Assembly (NCBI RefSeq): GCF_016583835.1
Contig: NZ_NRRW01000033.1
Span: forward strand, 1-40,736
Reading direction: 5' to 3'
Origin: Thiococcus pfennigii
Lineage (GTDB): Bacteria; Pseudomonadota; Gammaproteobacteria; Chromatiales; Chromatiaceae
Length of the DNA stretch: 40,736 nt
Positions 7,509 through 17,982 of this stretch are shown one piece after another. Positions within the stretch are counted from its first letter, which is position 1, and the number at the start of each line of letters is the position of its first letter. Under the pieces are notes generated by a model. The model saw only the letters and a list, made by a program, of their open reading frames with translations, did no database searches and was not told where the DNA came from. A program made the translations under genes and the position numbers.

Positions 7509-7739
7509 TCAGGCCTTCTTGATCAGGAAGTGGAACTTGCCGCCTTCCTCGCGCGACTCGATCAGCTCATTGCCGGTCTGTTTGGCGAAGGCGTCGAAAT
7601 CCTTCACCGAGCCCGGGTCGGTGGCGATGATGTGCAGGACCTGGCCGGACGAGAGGCTTGCCAGCGTCTTCTTCGCGCGCAGGATCGGCAGCGGGCAGTT
7701 CAGACCGGAAGCATCGAGCTCTTGATCAAAGGCAGACAT
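7509..7739 (-). CDS. tusA: Sulfur carrier protein TusA
   Basis: The 76-residue carrier holds sulfur as a persulfide on Cys15 within the family motif NCPLPILRAKK. The two-layer alpha/beta fold is complete (typical length 75-81). In sulfur oxidisers TusA takes sulfur from a rhodanese and hands it to DsrE-type proteins; in other bacteria it serves tRNA thiolation. GGAGGTTTTGC before the ATG is a strong ribosome site. The placement 53 bases ahead of dsrE2 and 110 bases after the rhodanese gene supports the oxidative role, which is inference. Confidence 0.95.
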   Translation of the reverse strand: MSAFDQELDASGLNCPLPILRAKKTLASLSSGQVLHIIATDPGSVKDFDAFAKQTGNELIESREEGGKFHFLIKKA

Positions 7740-7849
7740 GCAAAACCTCCAGCGTACAGTGGTCTATCAAGGGTTGGCCGCAGCTCAAAGGGCCAGATTT
7801 ATAGGCGAAACATCGGCAAAAGGCAACGAAGGGGCGGCCTTATCGCCCA

Positions 7850-8176
7850 TCAGCCAGCGCCCGGCAGGGCGATCTCGAGGCCCTGGCGGGCCCAGTCGGC
7901 GATCCCCCCGCGCAGGTTCAGGACCTTGTCGAAACCCTGCTGGACCAGATAACTGCAGGCGTGATACGAGCGCGCCCCGCTGCGACAATAGAGGACGATC
8001 TCGCGGTCCCTGGGCAGCTCGTGCAGCCTCAGAGGGATCAGGTGCATCGGCAAGGTCTCCGCACGCGGGATGATCCCCTGGGCCGTCTCCGCTGGCGTGC
8101 GGATGTCGATCAGCAGGATGTCCGCGCCGGCCTGAAGCTGCCGATGCAGGTCGAGAGAATCGATTTCGTCGATCAC
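7850..8176 (-). CDS. Single-domain rhodanese sulfurtransferase
   Basis: This is a 108-residue single rhodanese domain. The active-site loop YCRSGARS places the catalytic cysteine at 64. The upstream LLIDIRTPAE and downstream LRGGIADWARQG motifs are the usual rhodanese ends. There is no signal peptide, so it acts in the cytoplasm. It is first in the rhd-tusA-dsrE2 cluster and probably mobilises sulfane sulfur for TusA. A near-perfect -10 box TATACT lies on the minus strand at 8211-8206, about 30 bases upstream, without a good -35. Confidence 0.93.
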   Translation of the reverse strand: MIDEIDSLDLHRQLQAGADILLIDIRTPAETAQGIIPRAETLPMHLIPLRLHELPRDREIVLYCRSGARSYHACSYLVQQGFDKVLNLRGGIADWARQGLEIALPGAG

Positions 8177-8297
8177 GATGGGCCTATCCGCAATCCAAGC
8201 AATTCAGTATATTAATCGCTTTTAATATCGAGCTCAACGCCGAGTGCGCCGAGCCCGCATCCACCGAGCCGAACCAGCTGGCCGCTAGATCGAAACC

Positions 8298-9728
8298 ATG
8301 GATTATCTACCCATCTTCCTCGACGTGAGGAACAAGCCCTGCCTGGTCGTCGGCGGGGGCGAGATCGCGCTGCGCAAGATCACGAACCTGCGCCGCGCTG
8401 GGGCCACCGTGCGGGTCGTCGCCCCCGAGCTCGCGCCGGCGCTCGCCGAGCTGCGCGCCGCCGGCGAGATCCTCCACGCCGCCCGCGCTTTCCGCGACGC
8501 GGACCTCGACGAGGCCCTCCTCGTCGTCGCCGCGACCGACGATCGTCACGTCAACCAGCGCATCGCCGAGTTGGCCCGCCAGGCCAACGTGCCGGTCAAT
8601 GTCGTCGACCAGCCCGAGGCATGCAGCTTCCTGATGCCCTCGGTCATCGACCGCTCGCCGGTCGTCGTCGCCGTCTCGACCGGCACCGCCTCCCCAGTCC
8701 TCGCGCGCCTCATGCGCACGCGCCTAGAGGCGCTAATCCCGGCCGCCTACGGGCGCCTCGCCGGCCTCTGCGCCGACTACCGCGCACGCGTCAAGGAGCG
8801 CTTCGCCGATCAGCGCGAGCGCCGCCGTTTCTGGGATCGGGTCCTCCAGGGCGGGGTCGCCGAGCGCGTCTTCTCCGGCCACCTCGACGAGGCCCGGGCC
8901 GCGATGGAGCGGGAACTGGCCGCGGGGCCATCGGCCTCGCCGCTCGGCGAGGTCTATCTGGTCGGTGCCGGCCCGGGCGATGCGGACCTGCTGACCTTCC
9001 GCGCGCTGCGCCTGATGCAGCAGGCCGATGTCGTCGTCTACGACCGACTGGTGGCCGCCTCGATCCTCGACAAGGTCCGCCGCGACGCGCGGCGCATCTA
9101 TGTCGGCAAGGAGCGCGACAACCATGTGATGCGCCAGGGCGAGATCAACCGGCTCCTCGTCGACCTCGCCCGCGCCGGCCACCGCGTGCTGCGCCTCAAG
9201 GGCGGCGACCCCTTCATCTTCGGGCGCGGCGGCGAGGAGATCGACACCCTCGCCGAGGAGGGGATCCCGTTCCAGGTCATCCCCGGGATCACCGCCGCCT
9301 CGGGCTGTGCGAGCTACACCGGGATCCCGCTGACCCACCGCGACTACGCCCAATCGGTCACCTTCGTCACCGGACACCTGAAGGACAACTCGATCAACCT
9401 GAACTGGGCGCAGCTCGCCCAGCCGCACCAGACGATCGTCTTCTACATGGGCCTGGTCGGACTGCCTGTCATCGTCGAGCAGTTGATCGCCCATGGCGTG
9501 TCGCCGCAGATGCCGGTCGCATTGATCCAGCAGGGCACGACCCACAACCAGCGGGTCTACTCGGGCACCCTGTCCGATATCGTCGAGCGGGTGCGGCGCG
9601 ACCCACCCGAGCCGCCGACCCTGGTCATCGTCGGCGAGGTCGTGCGGCTGCGCGAGCGGTTCAACTGGTTCCAGGTGCCACTGCCCGCCGAGCAGGGGGC
9701 GCTGGCGCCGATCTTCCCCGACAACTAG
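8298..9728 (+). CDS. cysG: Siroheme synthase, trifunctional
   Basis: The 476-residue fusion makes siroheme from uroporphyrinogen III for sulfite reductase. The N-terminal precorrin-2 dehydrogenase/ferrochelatase (residues 1 to about 205) has the NAD site [12 protein letters not shown], Asn101 and catalytic Asp104. The C-terminal methyltransferase (from about 216) has [26 protein letters not shown] and [12 protein letters not shown]. At the position of the phosphorylated Ser128 of Salmonella CysG there is Thr128 (context AVSTGTASP), with Ser127 beside it. It is divergent from the sulfur-relay genes. In a sulfur oxidiser siroheme is needed for DsrAB. Confidence 0.96.
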   Translation: MDYLPIFLDVRNKPCLVVGGGEIALRKITNLRRAGATVRVVAPELAPALAELRAAGEILHAARAFRDADLDEALLVVAATDDRHVNQRIAELARQANVPVNVVDQPEACSFLMPSVIDRSPVVVAVSTGTASPVLARLMRTRLEALIPAAYGRLAGLCADYRARVKERFADQRERRRFWDRVLQGGVAERVFSGHLDEARAAMERELAAGPSASPLGEVYLVGAGPGDADLLTFRALRLMQQADVVVYDRLVAASILDKVRRDARRIYVGKERDNHVMRQGEINRLLVDLARAGHRVLRLKGGDPFIFGRGGEEIDTLAEEGIPFQVIPGITAASGCASYTGIPLTHRDYAQSVTFVTGHLKDNSINLNWAQLAQPHQTIVFYMGLVGLPVIVEQLIAHGVSPQMPVALIQQGTTHNQRVYSGTLSDIVERVRRDPPEPPTLVIVGEVVRLRERFNWFQVPLPAEQGALAPIFPDN

Positions 9729-9740
9729 GAGCGGCCGCCG

Positions 9741-10556
9741 TTGGAGACCTCCCAGATCGCCCTGCTCTCGTCGGTGCAGGGCATTACCGAGTTCCTGCCC
9801 ATCTCGAGCTCGGGTCATCTCATCCTCGCGCCGCTGCTGTTCGGCTACGCGTTGCAGGGCCTCGCCTTCGACGTCGCGGTCCATCTCGGCACCCTGCTCG
9901 CGGTGATCGGCTATTTCCGCCGCGAGATCGCGGCGATGGCCGTCGCCATGGCGACGGCCCCCTACGGCCGCGGCCCGCTGACGGGCGAGGCGCGCCTCGG
10001 CTGGATGCTGGTGCTCGCGACCCTGCCGGTCGTGGTCCTCGGCCTGCCGCTGAAGGCGGTCCTGGAGGTCCTGCGGGGCGATGAGCGGCTCATCGCGCTC
10101 GTCATCGCGGCGACGACCATCGGCTTCGGGCTCCTGCTCTGGTGGGCCGACGCCCGCGGCCGGCGCCGACGCGACGAACACGGCATCGGTTGGCGCGATG
10201 CCCTGACGATCGGCCTGCTCCAGGCCGTCGCCATCATCCCCGGCACCTCGCGCTCCGGCATCACGATCACGGCCGGCCTGCTGCTCGGCCTGACGCGGCA
10301 GGCCGCCTCGCGTTTCTCGTTCCTGCTCGCGATCCCGACGATCCTGATGGCCGGGGCGCTGGAGTCGCTGGAGCTGCTCGGCGACGAGGCCCCGGTCGAC
10401 TGGCTGGCGCTGGCGCTCGGCGCCGCGATCTCCTTCGTCGTCGCCTACCTGACGATCCACTTCTTCCTGAAGTTCATCGAGCGGGTCAGCATGCTGCCGT
10501 TCGTCCTCTACCGGCTGCTGCTGGGAGCGGTGATCCTCGGCCTGTTATATCTGTAG
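9741..10556 (+). CDS. uppP: Undecaprenyl-diphosphatase
   Basis: The 271-residue polytopic membrane enzyme dephosphorylates undecaprenyl pyrophosphate outside the cytoplasmic membrane, recycling the carrier for peptidoglycan and polysaccharide. The signatures QGITEFLPISSSGHL (residues 13-27, Glu17 catalytic) and PGTSRSG (residues about 168-174) are intact. The start is a TTG 12 bases after the cysG stop, with TAGGAG upstream; no better ATG exists before the first motif. It is probably co-transcribed with cysG. Confidence 0.95.
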   Translation: METSQIALLSSVQGITEFLPISSSGHLILAPLLFGYALQGLAFDVAVHLGTLLAVIGYFRREIAAMAVAMATAPYGRGPLTGEARLGWMLVLATLPVVVLGLPLKAVLEVLRGDERLIALVIAATTIGFGLLLWWADARGRRRRDEHGIGWRDALTIGLLQAVAIIPGTSRSGITITAGLLLGLTRQAASRFSFLLAIPTILMAGALESLELLGDEAPVDWLALALGAAISFVVAYLTIHFFLKFIERVSMLPFVLYRLLLGAVILGLLYL

Positions 10557-10591
10557 ATGCGGTGAGCCCGCGAACCGCATCGACGATGCGG
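10556..10591. terminator. Two overlapping hairpins between uppP and metZ
   Basis: GATGCGGT (10556-10563) pairs with ACCGCATC (10574-10581). The second arm can instead pair as CCGCATC (10575-10581) with GATGCGG (10585-10591), giving mutually exclusive stems between converging genes. A bidirectional terminator is likely, but there is no clear T-run. Confidence 0.5.
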
Positions 10592-10610
10592 CGCACTTTC
10601 GAATCGTCGA

Positions 10611-11795
10611 TCAGCGGGCCGCCAGGCCGCGCGCCAGGTCGGCCTGGATGTCGGCGAGGTCCTCCAGGCCGACCGCGATGCGGACCAACCCCTCGGAGAT
10701 CCCGGCCGCGGCGCGCTCCTCGGCGCTCAGGCGGCCGTGGGTCGTCGTCGCCGGGTGGGTGATGGTCGTCTTCACGTCGCCCAGGTTCGCGGTGATCGAT
10801 ATCAGGCGCGTGGCGTCGATCAGCCGCCAGGCGGCGACGCGCCCCCCGGCGACCTCGAAGGAGACGATGCCACCGCCGCCGCGCTGCTGAGGGCCGACCA
10901 GGTGGTGCTGGGGGTGTTCGGGGCGCCCCGGGTAGTAGACGCGCGTGACCGCCGGTTGCTCGCAGAGCCAATCGGCGAGGGCCGCCGCGGCCCGCGAGTG
11001 GGCGTCCATCCGCAGCGCCAGCGTCTCCAGGCCCTTGAGGAAGACCCAGGCATTGAACGGGCTCATGCTCGGCCCGGCGGTGCGCAGGACGCCGAAGACC
11101 TCCTCGCCGACCCGCTGGCGGTCGCCGACGACGGCCCCGCCGACACACCGTCCCTGCCCGTCGAGATACTTGGTCGCCGAGTGGATGACCAGGTCCGCGC
11201 CGAGCGCAAGCGGGCGCTGCAAGGCCGGCGTGCAGAAGCAGTTGTCGACGACCAGCAGACAGCCATGGGCATGGGCCAGATCGGCCAGCGCGGCGATGTC
11301 GACCATCTCGGTCAGCGGGTTCGACGGCGTCTCCAGATAGAGGAACCGCGTCCGTGGGGTCATGGCCGCAGCCCAGGCATCGAGGTCCGCCAGCGGCACA
11401 TAGTCGGTAGCGACACCGAAGCGCGCGAGGTACTTGCCGAAGAGCATCGTCGTGCTGCCGAATAGGCTGCGCGAGGACAGGATGCGATCGCCGCTGCGCA
11501 GGAGGCCGAGGCAGACCGACAGGACGGCCGCCATCCCGGAGGCGGTCGCGACGCAGGACTCCCCCCCCTCCAGCGCGGCCAGGCGCTCCTCGAAGGCGCG
11601 TACGGTCGGGTTCGTGAAGCGCGAGTAGATGTTGCCCGGCTCGTCACCGGCGAAGCGCGCCGCCGCCTCGGCGGCGCTCGCGAAGACGTAGCTCGAGGTC
11701 GCGAAGATCGGCTCGCCGTGCTCGGCCTCGCCGGTGCGGCGGTGACCGACGCGGATCGCCCGCGTCGCGAAGCCCATCCTGTCCTGTTCGCTCAC
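10611..11795 (-). CDS. metZ: O-succinylhomoserine sulfhydrylase
   Basis: The 394-residue PLP enzyme makes homocysteine directly from O-succinylhomoserine and sulfide. The PLP lysine is 209 in HSATKYLDGQGR, and YSRFTNPTV, ETPSNP and VDNCFCTP are the usual Cys/Met-metabolism signatures. The opening and the GQGRCVGGAVVG region match Pseudomonas MetZ rather than cystathionine gamma-synthase. The start is GTG at 11795, with AGGG upstream; an in-frame ATG six codons later is possible. It follows purF by 21 bases, as in pseudomonads. Confidence 0.93.
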   Translation of the reverse strand: MSEQDRMGFATRAIRVGHRRTGEAEHGEPIFATSSYVFASAAEAAARFAGDEPGNIYSRFTNPTVRAFEERLAALEGGESCVATASGMAAVLSVCLGLLRSGDRILSSRSLFGSTTMLFGKYLARFGVATDYVPLADLDAWAAAMTPRTRFLYLETPSNPLTEMVDIAALADLAHAHGCLLVVDNCFCTPALQRPLALGADLVIHSATKYLDGQGRCVGGAVVGDRQRVGEEVFGVLRTAGPSMSPFNAWVFLKGLETLALRMDAHSRAAAALADWLCEQPAVTRVYYPGRPEHPQHHLVGPQQRGGGGIVSFEVAGGRVAAWRLIDATRLISITANLGDVKTTITHPATTTHGRLSAEERAAAGISEGLVRIAVGLEDLADIQADLARGLAAR

Positions 11796-11816
11796 GATTG
11801 CCCTGCTCCCGGCCCG

Positions 11817-13331
11817 TCAGACGCTGTTGTGTAGGCCGATGATGCCGTCGCCGCGCGAGGATTTGGCCTCCTTGGCCCCGTCGCTGCGGTGCTCGGCGAG
11901 CTGATGCAGGTACTCGCTCGTGACGTCGCCGGTCACGTACTCGCCGTCGAAGACCGCCGCGTCGAAGCGGTCGACGGCGCTCTTGCCGCGTTTCTGCACT
12001 GCCTGGATCAGGTCCTCGAGGTCCTGATAGACGAGCCGGTCGGCACCGAGTTCGCGGCAGACCTCCTCTTCGCTGCGATCATGGGCGACCAGCTCGTTCG
12101 CCGCCGGCATGTCGATGCCATAGACGTTCGGGAAGCGCACCGGCGGTGCCGCCGACGCGAAATAGACCTTGCGTGCCCCCGCCTCGCGCGCCATCTGGAT
12201 GATCTGCTGCGAGGTCGTGCCGCGCACGATCGAATCGTCGACGATCAGGACGTTCTTCTTCTTGAACTCCAAGTCGATCGCGTTGAGCTTCTGGCGCACC
12301 GAACGCTTGCGCACCTTCTGACCCGGCATGATGAAGGTGCGGCCGATATAGCGATTCTTGATGAACCCTTCCGCATAGCCGATCCCCAACGCGTTGGCCA
12401 GCTGGAGCGCCGCGGTGCGGCTGGTATCGGGCACCGGGATCACGACGTCGATGTCGTGATCGGGCCAGACCCGCTTGATCTTCGCCGCCAACCGGCGACC
12501 CATCCGCGAGCGCGCCTTGTGCACCGAGATGTTGTCGATGATGGAGTCCGGACGGGCGAAATAGACGAACTCGAAGATGCAGGGCGAGAGGACCGGATTG
12601 GCCGCGCATTGGCGGGTGTGGAGGTTGCCGTCGACATCGATGAAGACCGCCTCGCCGGGGGCCAGGTCGGCGATCAGCCGGTAACCCAGGGTATCGAGGG
12701 CGACACTCTCGGAGGCGACCATGTACTCGGTGCCCTCGTCGGTCTCGCGCTTGCCGTAGACGATCGGGCGGATCCCGAAGGGATCGCGGAAGCCGCAAAC
12801 GCCGAACCCCGGGATCATGACGACGGCCGCGTAGCCGCCGCGGCAGCGCCGGTGCACGCCCGCCACGGCGCGAAAGATGTCCTGCTCGTCGATGCGCAGC
12901 TTGCCCTGAATCTGAAGTTCATGGGCGAACACGTTGAGCAGGATCTCGGAATCGGACTCGGTGTTGAGGTGGCGCAGGTCCTCGACGAACAGATCGCGCT
13001 TGAGGTCCTCGGCATTGGTCAGGTTGCCGTTGTGCGCAAGGACGATGCCATAGGGTGAGTTGACGTAGAAGGGCTGGGCCTCGGCCGAGTTGCAGGCGCC
13101 GGCCGTCGGATAGCGCACATGACCGAGCCCCATCCTGCCGCGCAACTGGATCATGTGGCGCGTGCGAAAGACATCGCGCGCCAGGCCATTGTCCTTGCGC
13201 AGGTGCAGTCGCTCGCCCTCGCAGGTGACGATGCCGGCCGCATCCTGGCCGCGGTGCTGAAGGACCAACAGGGCATCATAGAGGGATTGGTTGACGGGCG
13301 TCTTGCCGACGATTCCGACGATACCGCACAT
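11817..13331 (-). CDS. purF: Amidophosphoribosyltransferase
   Basis: The 504-residue enzyme starts purine synthesis by making phosphoribosylamine from PRPP and glutamine. The start is fixed by MCGIVGIVG: after Met removal Cys2 is the glutaminase nucleophile, so there is no propeptide. GAGG lies six bases upstream; a 30-residue upstream extension of the open frame is not used. The glutaminase half has GHVRYPTAG and HNGNL. The phosphoribosyltransferase half has the PRPP loop [15 protein letters not shown]. coli PurF is 505 residues. It is flanked by cvpA and metZ in the conserved order. Confidence 0.97.
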   Translation of the reverse strand: MCGIVGIVGKTPVNQSLYDALLVLQHRGQDAAGIVTCEGERLHLRKDNGLARDVFRTRHMIQLRGRMGLGHVRYPTAGACNSAEAQPFYVNSPYGIVLAHNGNLTNAEDLKRDLFVEDLRHLNTESDSEILLNVFAHELQIQGKLRIDEQDIFRAVAGVHRRCRGGYAAVVMIPGFGVCGFRDPFGIRPIVYGKRETDEGTEYMVASESVALDTLGYRLIADLAPGEAVFIDVDGNLHTRQCAANPVLSPCIFEFVYFARPDSIIDNISVHKARSRMGRRLAAKIKRVWPDHDIDVVIPVPDTSRTAALQLANALGIGYAEGFIKNRYIGRTFIMPGQKVRKRSVRQKLNAIDLEFKKKNVLIVDDSIVRGTTSQQIIQMAREAGARKVYFASAAPPVRFPNVYGIDMPAANELVAHDRSEEEVCRELGADRLVYQDLEDLIQAVQKRGKSAVDRFDAAVFDGEYVTGDVTSEYLHQLAEHRSDGAKEAKSSRGDGIIGLHNSV

Positions 13332-13475
13332 GGAAGACCTCACTGGCGAAGCCGGCGCGCGACGGGCCGGCAGGCGATGCGGGACGAAAAGGGTACCCCG
13401 GCGACAGGCCGGCAACAACACCAGCGCCGACCGCGGGGATCGCTGCGAACATCCTGATCCTATCGGCCGCGCCGA

Positions 13476-13967
13476 TCAGATCTCCTTCAGGCGGGCGCCG
13501 ATCTCGGGCGGCACGAGCCCGAGCAGACGTTCGGCGAGCTGATGGAAGGGCGGGATCAGCTGCGAGGCCTGCCACCAGGGGTCCTCGGGCAGCGGCGTCA
13601 GCGTGGCCACGAAGACCAGCAGCGCGACCAGGACGCCGCCGCGCGCCGCGCCGAAGACGACGCCGAGCAGCCGATCGTAGCCGGTCAGGCCCGTCTTCTC
13701 GACCAGGGTCGTCAGCAGGAACCCGAGCAGCGCCCCTGCCAGCAGGACGCCGAAGACGAGCATCAAAAAGGCGACCGCGAGGCGCACCGAGGGCGTGGCG
13801 ACCCAGGGGGTGAGTTGCCCGGCCAGGTCGCGAAAGAACAGCCACGCGAGGAACAGCGCCGCGACCCAGACGCCGAGCGACAGCACCTCGCGGATCAGTC
13901 CGCGCGCCAGGCCGATCAGGGCCGAGAGGGCGATGATGCCGAGGATCAGGTAATCGACCCAGATCAT
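13476..13967 (-). CDS. cvpA: CvpA family membrane protein
   Basis: The 163-residue inner-membrane protein has four hydrophobic segments, at about residues 3-23, 25-48, 60-88 and 102-124. The family opening is MIWVDYLILGIIALSALIG. CvpA proteins are required for colicin V export and envelope or bile-salt tolerance in enterics; the molecular role is unknown. The ATG at 13967 is chosen over upstream frame extension because it starts the hydrophobic helix as in homologues. It precedes purF, as in E. coli. Confidence 0.92.
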   Translation of the reverse strand: MIWVDYLILGIIALSALIGLARGLIREVLSLGVWVAALFLAWLFFRDLAGQLTPWVATPSVRLAVAFLMLVFGVLLAGALLGFLLTTLVEKTGLTGYDRLLGVVFGAARGGVLVALLVFVATLTPLPEDPWWQASQLIPPFHQLAERLLGLVPPEIGARLKEI

Positions 13968-14021
13968 TGCCACGCTGCCGTCCAGGCTCCCGGGCCGCAG
14001 GCCGTGACGCTGCCGGCGCAC

Positions 14022-14726
14022 CTACCGATGGACAAGGACTTGCCCCTGGTGACCCGTGTTGCGCTTGACCGCCTCGGCGAGACGCTCGGCCGCGGCCCGG
14101 TCGGCCTCGGGACCGACGCGCACGCGAAAATAGGTCTTGCCGCCGACCTCGGCCCTCTCGGTAAAGGAGGAGAAGCCCTGGCGCCGCAATTCGTCGGCGA
14201 GGGCCGAGGCGCGCTCGGCCGTCGACAGGGCGGCGATCTGCACGACGAAGGCCCCCGCGCGCACGGTGGGGACCGGATCTGGCCTCGCGACGCTCGCCGG
14301 CGCCTCGGCCCGGGCCGCGGGGGTCGCCGGCGGGGCCGAGCGGGCGGCAGCGGGCGCGGGCTCATCACGTGGTGCCCGCTCGACGACGGGCTCGGCGACG
14401 GGCTCGATCGGCATCTGGCGCGGCGGATCGTCGGATGCAGCCGATCCCTCCGGCGCGAACGGGGCTGCCTCGTCGGGCGCCAGCCCATCGATTGGCCCCA
14501 GTTCGTCGGCGCCGAGCGACTGCTCGTTAAGCACGGGCGCCGTCGGCGCGAGAAAGACCTCCTCCGCCGGCCGCGACTGGAAGTCCGGCTCCGCCGGGAC
14601 CTCGACCGTGCGTCCCCCATCGGATTCCGGCGGCGACGGTTCCTCGAACAGCATGGGCACGAAGATGACCATCAGCAGCACCAGGACCACCGCCCCGATC
14701 AAACGCTTTTTCGCTGCCTCGTCCAT
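14022..14726 (-). CDS. dedD: DedD-type SPOR-domain protein
   Basis: The 234-residue cell-division protein is anchored by one N-terminal membrane helix (residues 9-27, RLIGAVVLVLLMVIFVPML). A Pro/Ala/Glu-rich periplasmic linker runs to about residue 150. The C-terminal SPOR domain (about 156-233, beginning AFVVQIAALS) binds denuded septal peptidoglycan. Its place between folC and cvpA is the same as dedD in E. coli. Confidence 0.9.
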   Translation of the reverse strand: MDEAAKKRLIGAVVLVLLMVIFVPMLFEEPSPPESDGGRTVEVPAEPDFQSRPAEEVFLAPTAPVLNEQSLGADELGPIDGLAPDEAAPFAPEGSAASDDPPRQMPIEPVAEPVVERAPRDEPAPAAARSAPPATPAARAEAPASVARPDPVPTVRAGAFVVQIAALSTAERASALADELRRQGFSSFTERAEVGGKTYFRVRVGPEADRAAAERLAEAVKRNTGHQGQVLVHR

Positions 14727-14776
14727 CCGACCTCCAGCCTTTGAAACGATGTGCGACGTGTGTCGGTGACGTTCAA

Positions 14777-16114
14777 TTATATACCAGCCGCCCGCGTCCC
14801 GGCCCCGTCGACCGTCGGGCCGAGATGGTGCAACGCCGCCTCGACCGTCGTGAAGGAGCCGACGACGAGGACCGTTTCATCCACGGCGGCGACCCCCGCC
14901 GCCCCCTCGAGGGCGGTGCGCACGTCCGAATAGGTACGGACCTCGGCGCCCGGCGTCGCCTCCGCCACGGCCGCGGCAAGGTCGGCCACCGGCAGGGCCC
15001 GCGGGTCATCGGTCGCGGTGAGGTGCCAGACGTCGACGAAGGGCCGCAGCGCCGCGGCGATCGCCGCCGGCTCCTTGTCGGCGAGCACGGCGAGGACCGC
15101 ATGGCGCCGCCCGATGCGCGGCCAGGCGGCGAGATTGCCCGCCAGCGCCGCGGCCGCCTGCGCGTTGTGGGCGACATCCAGGATCCAGGTCGGGCCGCCC
15201 GGCACGACCTGGAAACGGCCGGCGAGCCGCGCCCGTGCAAGGCCCTGGCGGATGGCCGCATTGGACACCGGCAGGCGCGCCGCGAGGCAGCGCACGGCCA
15301 TCACGGCGGCGGCGGCATTGTCGCGCTGAAACGCCCCCCGCAACGCCGGGGTCGGCAGCGCCAGTCGGCGCCCGTCCGGGCCACGCCAGGACCAGGACCC
15401 GCTGTCCTCGCTGGTGTCACCGTCAAATTCCCGCCCCAGCTGCATGACCTGCGCACCCAGCCCCTCGGCACGGCGGCGCAGGGCCGCCGGCGCGGTGCGC
15501 TGACCGATGATGGCCGGGCGATCAGCGCGGAAGATCCCAGCCTTCTCGAGCGCGATCGCATCGGGATCCTCGCCGAGCCAGGCGGTGTGATCGCGACCGA
15601 TGGTCGTGACGATCGCGACATCCGCATCGAGCAGGTTGACCGCGTCGAGCCGCCCACCGAGGCCGACCTCGAGGATGACGAGGTCCGGGGCGGCGCGCGC
15701 GAAGAGGTCCAGGGCCGCCAGGGTGCCGAACTCGAAATAGGTCAGCGCGATGTCGCCGCGGGCCGCATCGACGCGGGCGAAGGCGGCGCACAGGGCCGCG
15801 TCGTCGACCTCGACGCCGTCGATCCGAATCCGTTCGTTATAGCGCAGCAGGTGCGGGGAGGTGTAGACGCCGGTGCGGTAGCCGGCCGCGCCGTAGATCG
15901 CCTCGAGGAGGGCGACGCAGGAGCCCTTGCCATTGGTGCCGCCGACCGTGACGACCGGCCACGGCGGACGCACCGGCCCGAGTCGCGCCCAGACCGCGGC
16001 GACCCGCTCCAGCCCCAGGTCGATCGCCCGCGGGTGCAGGGTCTGCTGCCAGCCGAGCCAGTCCGCGAGGTGCGCGAACCTCGGTGGCCGCCCCGAACCT
16101 GGATCGCCGGACAA
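14777..16114 (-). CDS. folC: Folylpolyglutamate/dihydrofolate synthase
   Basis: The 445-residue ATP-dependent ligase adds glutamate to dihydropteroate and to folates. The P-loop GGTNGKGS is at residues 58-65. SPHLLRYNERIRI, YFEFGTLAAL, EVGLGGRLDA and DVAHN follow in the order of E. coli FolC. The start is a TTG at 16114, eight bases after the accD stop. There is no ATG or GTG nearer that keeps the conserved N-terminus, so start confidence is moderate and translation may depend on coupling to accD. Confidence 0.93.
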   Translation of the reverse strand: MSGDPGSGRPPRFAHLADWLGWQQTLHPRAIDLGLERVAAVWARLGPVRPPWPVVTVGGTNGKGSCVALLEAIYGAAGYRTGVYTSPHLLRYNERIRIDGVEVDDAALCAAFARVDAARGDIALTYFEFGTLAALDLFARAAPDLVILEVGLGGRLDAVNLLDADVAIVTTIGRDHTAWLGEDPDAIALEKAGIFRADRPAIIGQRTAPAALRRRAEGLGAQVMQLGREFDGDTSEDSGSWSWRGPDGRRLALPTPALRGAFQRDNAAAAVMAVRCLAARLPVSNAAIRQGLARARLAGRFQVVPGGPTWILDVAHNAQAAAALAGNLAAWPRIGRRHAVLAVLADKEPAAIAAALRPFVDVWHLTATDDPRALPVADLAAAVAEATPGAEVRTYSDVRTALEGAAGVAAVDETVLVVGSFTTVEAALHHLGPTVDGAGTRAAGI

Positions 16115-16122
16115 GGCGCGGA

Positions 16123-17133
<1,011 letters not shown>

Positions 17134-17166
17134 CGTCTCTCCGTGCAGCTCGGGGTTGGGCGATGC

Positions 17167-17982
17167 TCAGCGTGAGGCGCCGGCATCGATCGCCTGGCGC
17201 AGACCGCGGAGGAAGTCGCCGACGACGGTCGGGATCGTCTGCGGCTCGCCGGCCCGTGCCTCGATCAGGCCGACGAGCGCGCTGCCGACGATGACCGCGT
17301 CGGCGACGCCGGCGACGCGGGCCGCCGTCTCGGCATCCTTGATGCCGAAGCCGACGCCGACCGGCAGGGCGGTGTGGTGGCGGATCTGCGCAAGCTTCTC
17401 GGCGACGTCGGCGACGTCCAGATGACCAGCGCCGGTGACGCCCTTGACCGAGACGTAGTAGACGAACCCCGAGGCGACGGCGGCGATCTTGGCGATGCGC
17501 CCCTCGCCCGAGGTCGGTGCCACCAGATAGACGAGGTCGAGCCCCTCGCCGCGCAGCGCCGCGACCAGGTCGTGGCCCTCCTCCGGCGGCACGTCGACGA
17601 CCAGGACGCCGTCGACGCCGGCGGCGCGCGCCGCGACGGCGAACTCGGCGTAGCCCATGACCTCGATCGGGTTCAGATAGCCCATCAGGACGACCGGCGT
17701 ACGGGTGTCCTCGGCGCGGAAACGGCGCACCATCTCCAGGACCGCGCGCAGCGACACGCCATGGGCGAGCGCCCGCTCGGTGGCCCGCTGGATCACGGGG
17801 CCGTCGGCGATCGGGTCGGAGAAGGGCACGCCGAGCTCGATCAGGTCGGCCCCGGCGGCGGCCAGCGCGTGCATCAGCGGCACCGTGACCTCGGGGGTCG
17901 GATCCCCGGCGGTGACGAAGGGGACGAGCGCGGTGCGGCCCTGCCCGGCCAGGTCGGCGAAGCGTTGTGCGATGCGGCTCAT
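17167..17982 (-). CDS. trpA: Tryptophan synthase alpha subunit
   Basis: The 271-residue TIM-barrel lyase releases indole from indole-3-glycerol phosphate and channels it to TrpB. The catalytic [14 protein letters not shown] segment carries both active-site acids, and [10 protein letters not shown] is the phosphate-binding region. The ATG overlaps the trpB stop by four bases (ATGA, 17982-17979), the usual coupling for a stoichiometric complex. Confidence 0.97.
   Translation of the reverse strand: MSRIAQRFADLAGQGRTALVPFVTAGDPTPEVTVPLMHALAAAGADLIELGVPFSDPIADGPVIQRATERALAHGVSLRAVLEMVRRFRAEDTRTPVVLMGYLNPIEVMGYAEFAVAARAAGVDGVLVVDVPPEEGHDLVAALRGEGLDLVYLVAPTSGEGRIAKIAAVASGFVYYVSVKGVTGAGHLDVADVAEKLAQIRHHTALPVGVGFGIKDAETAARVAGVADAVIVGSALVGLIEARAGEPQTIPTVVGDFLRGLRQAIDAGASR

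Noticed and set aside
8733-10460. 575-residue minus-strand frame opposite cysG and uppP
   Set aside because: Both cysG and uppP are intact and recognisable on the plus strand; this frame has antisense composition.
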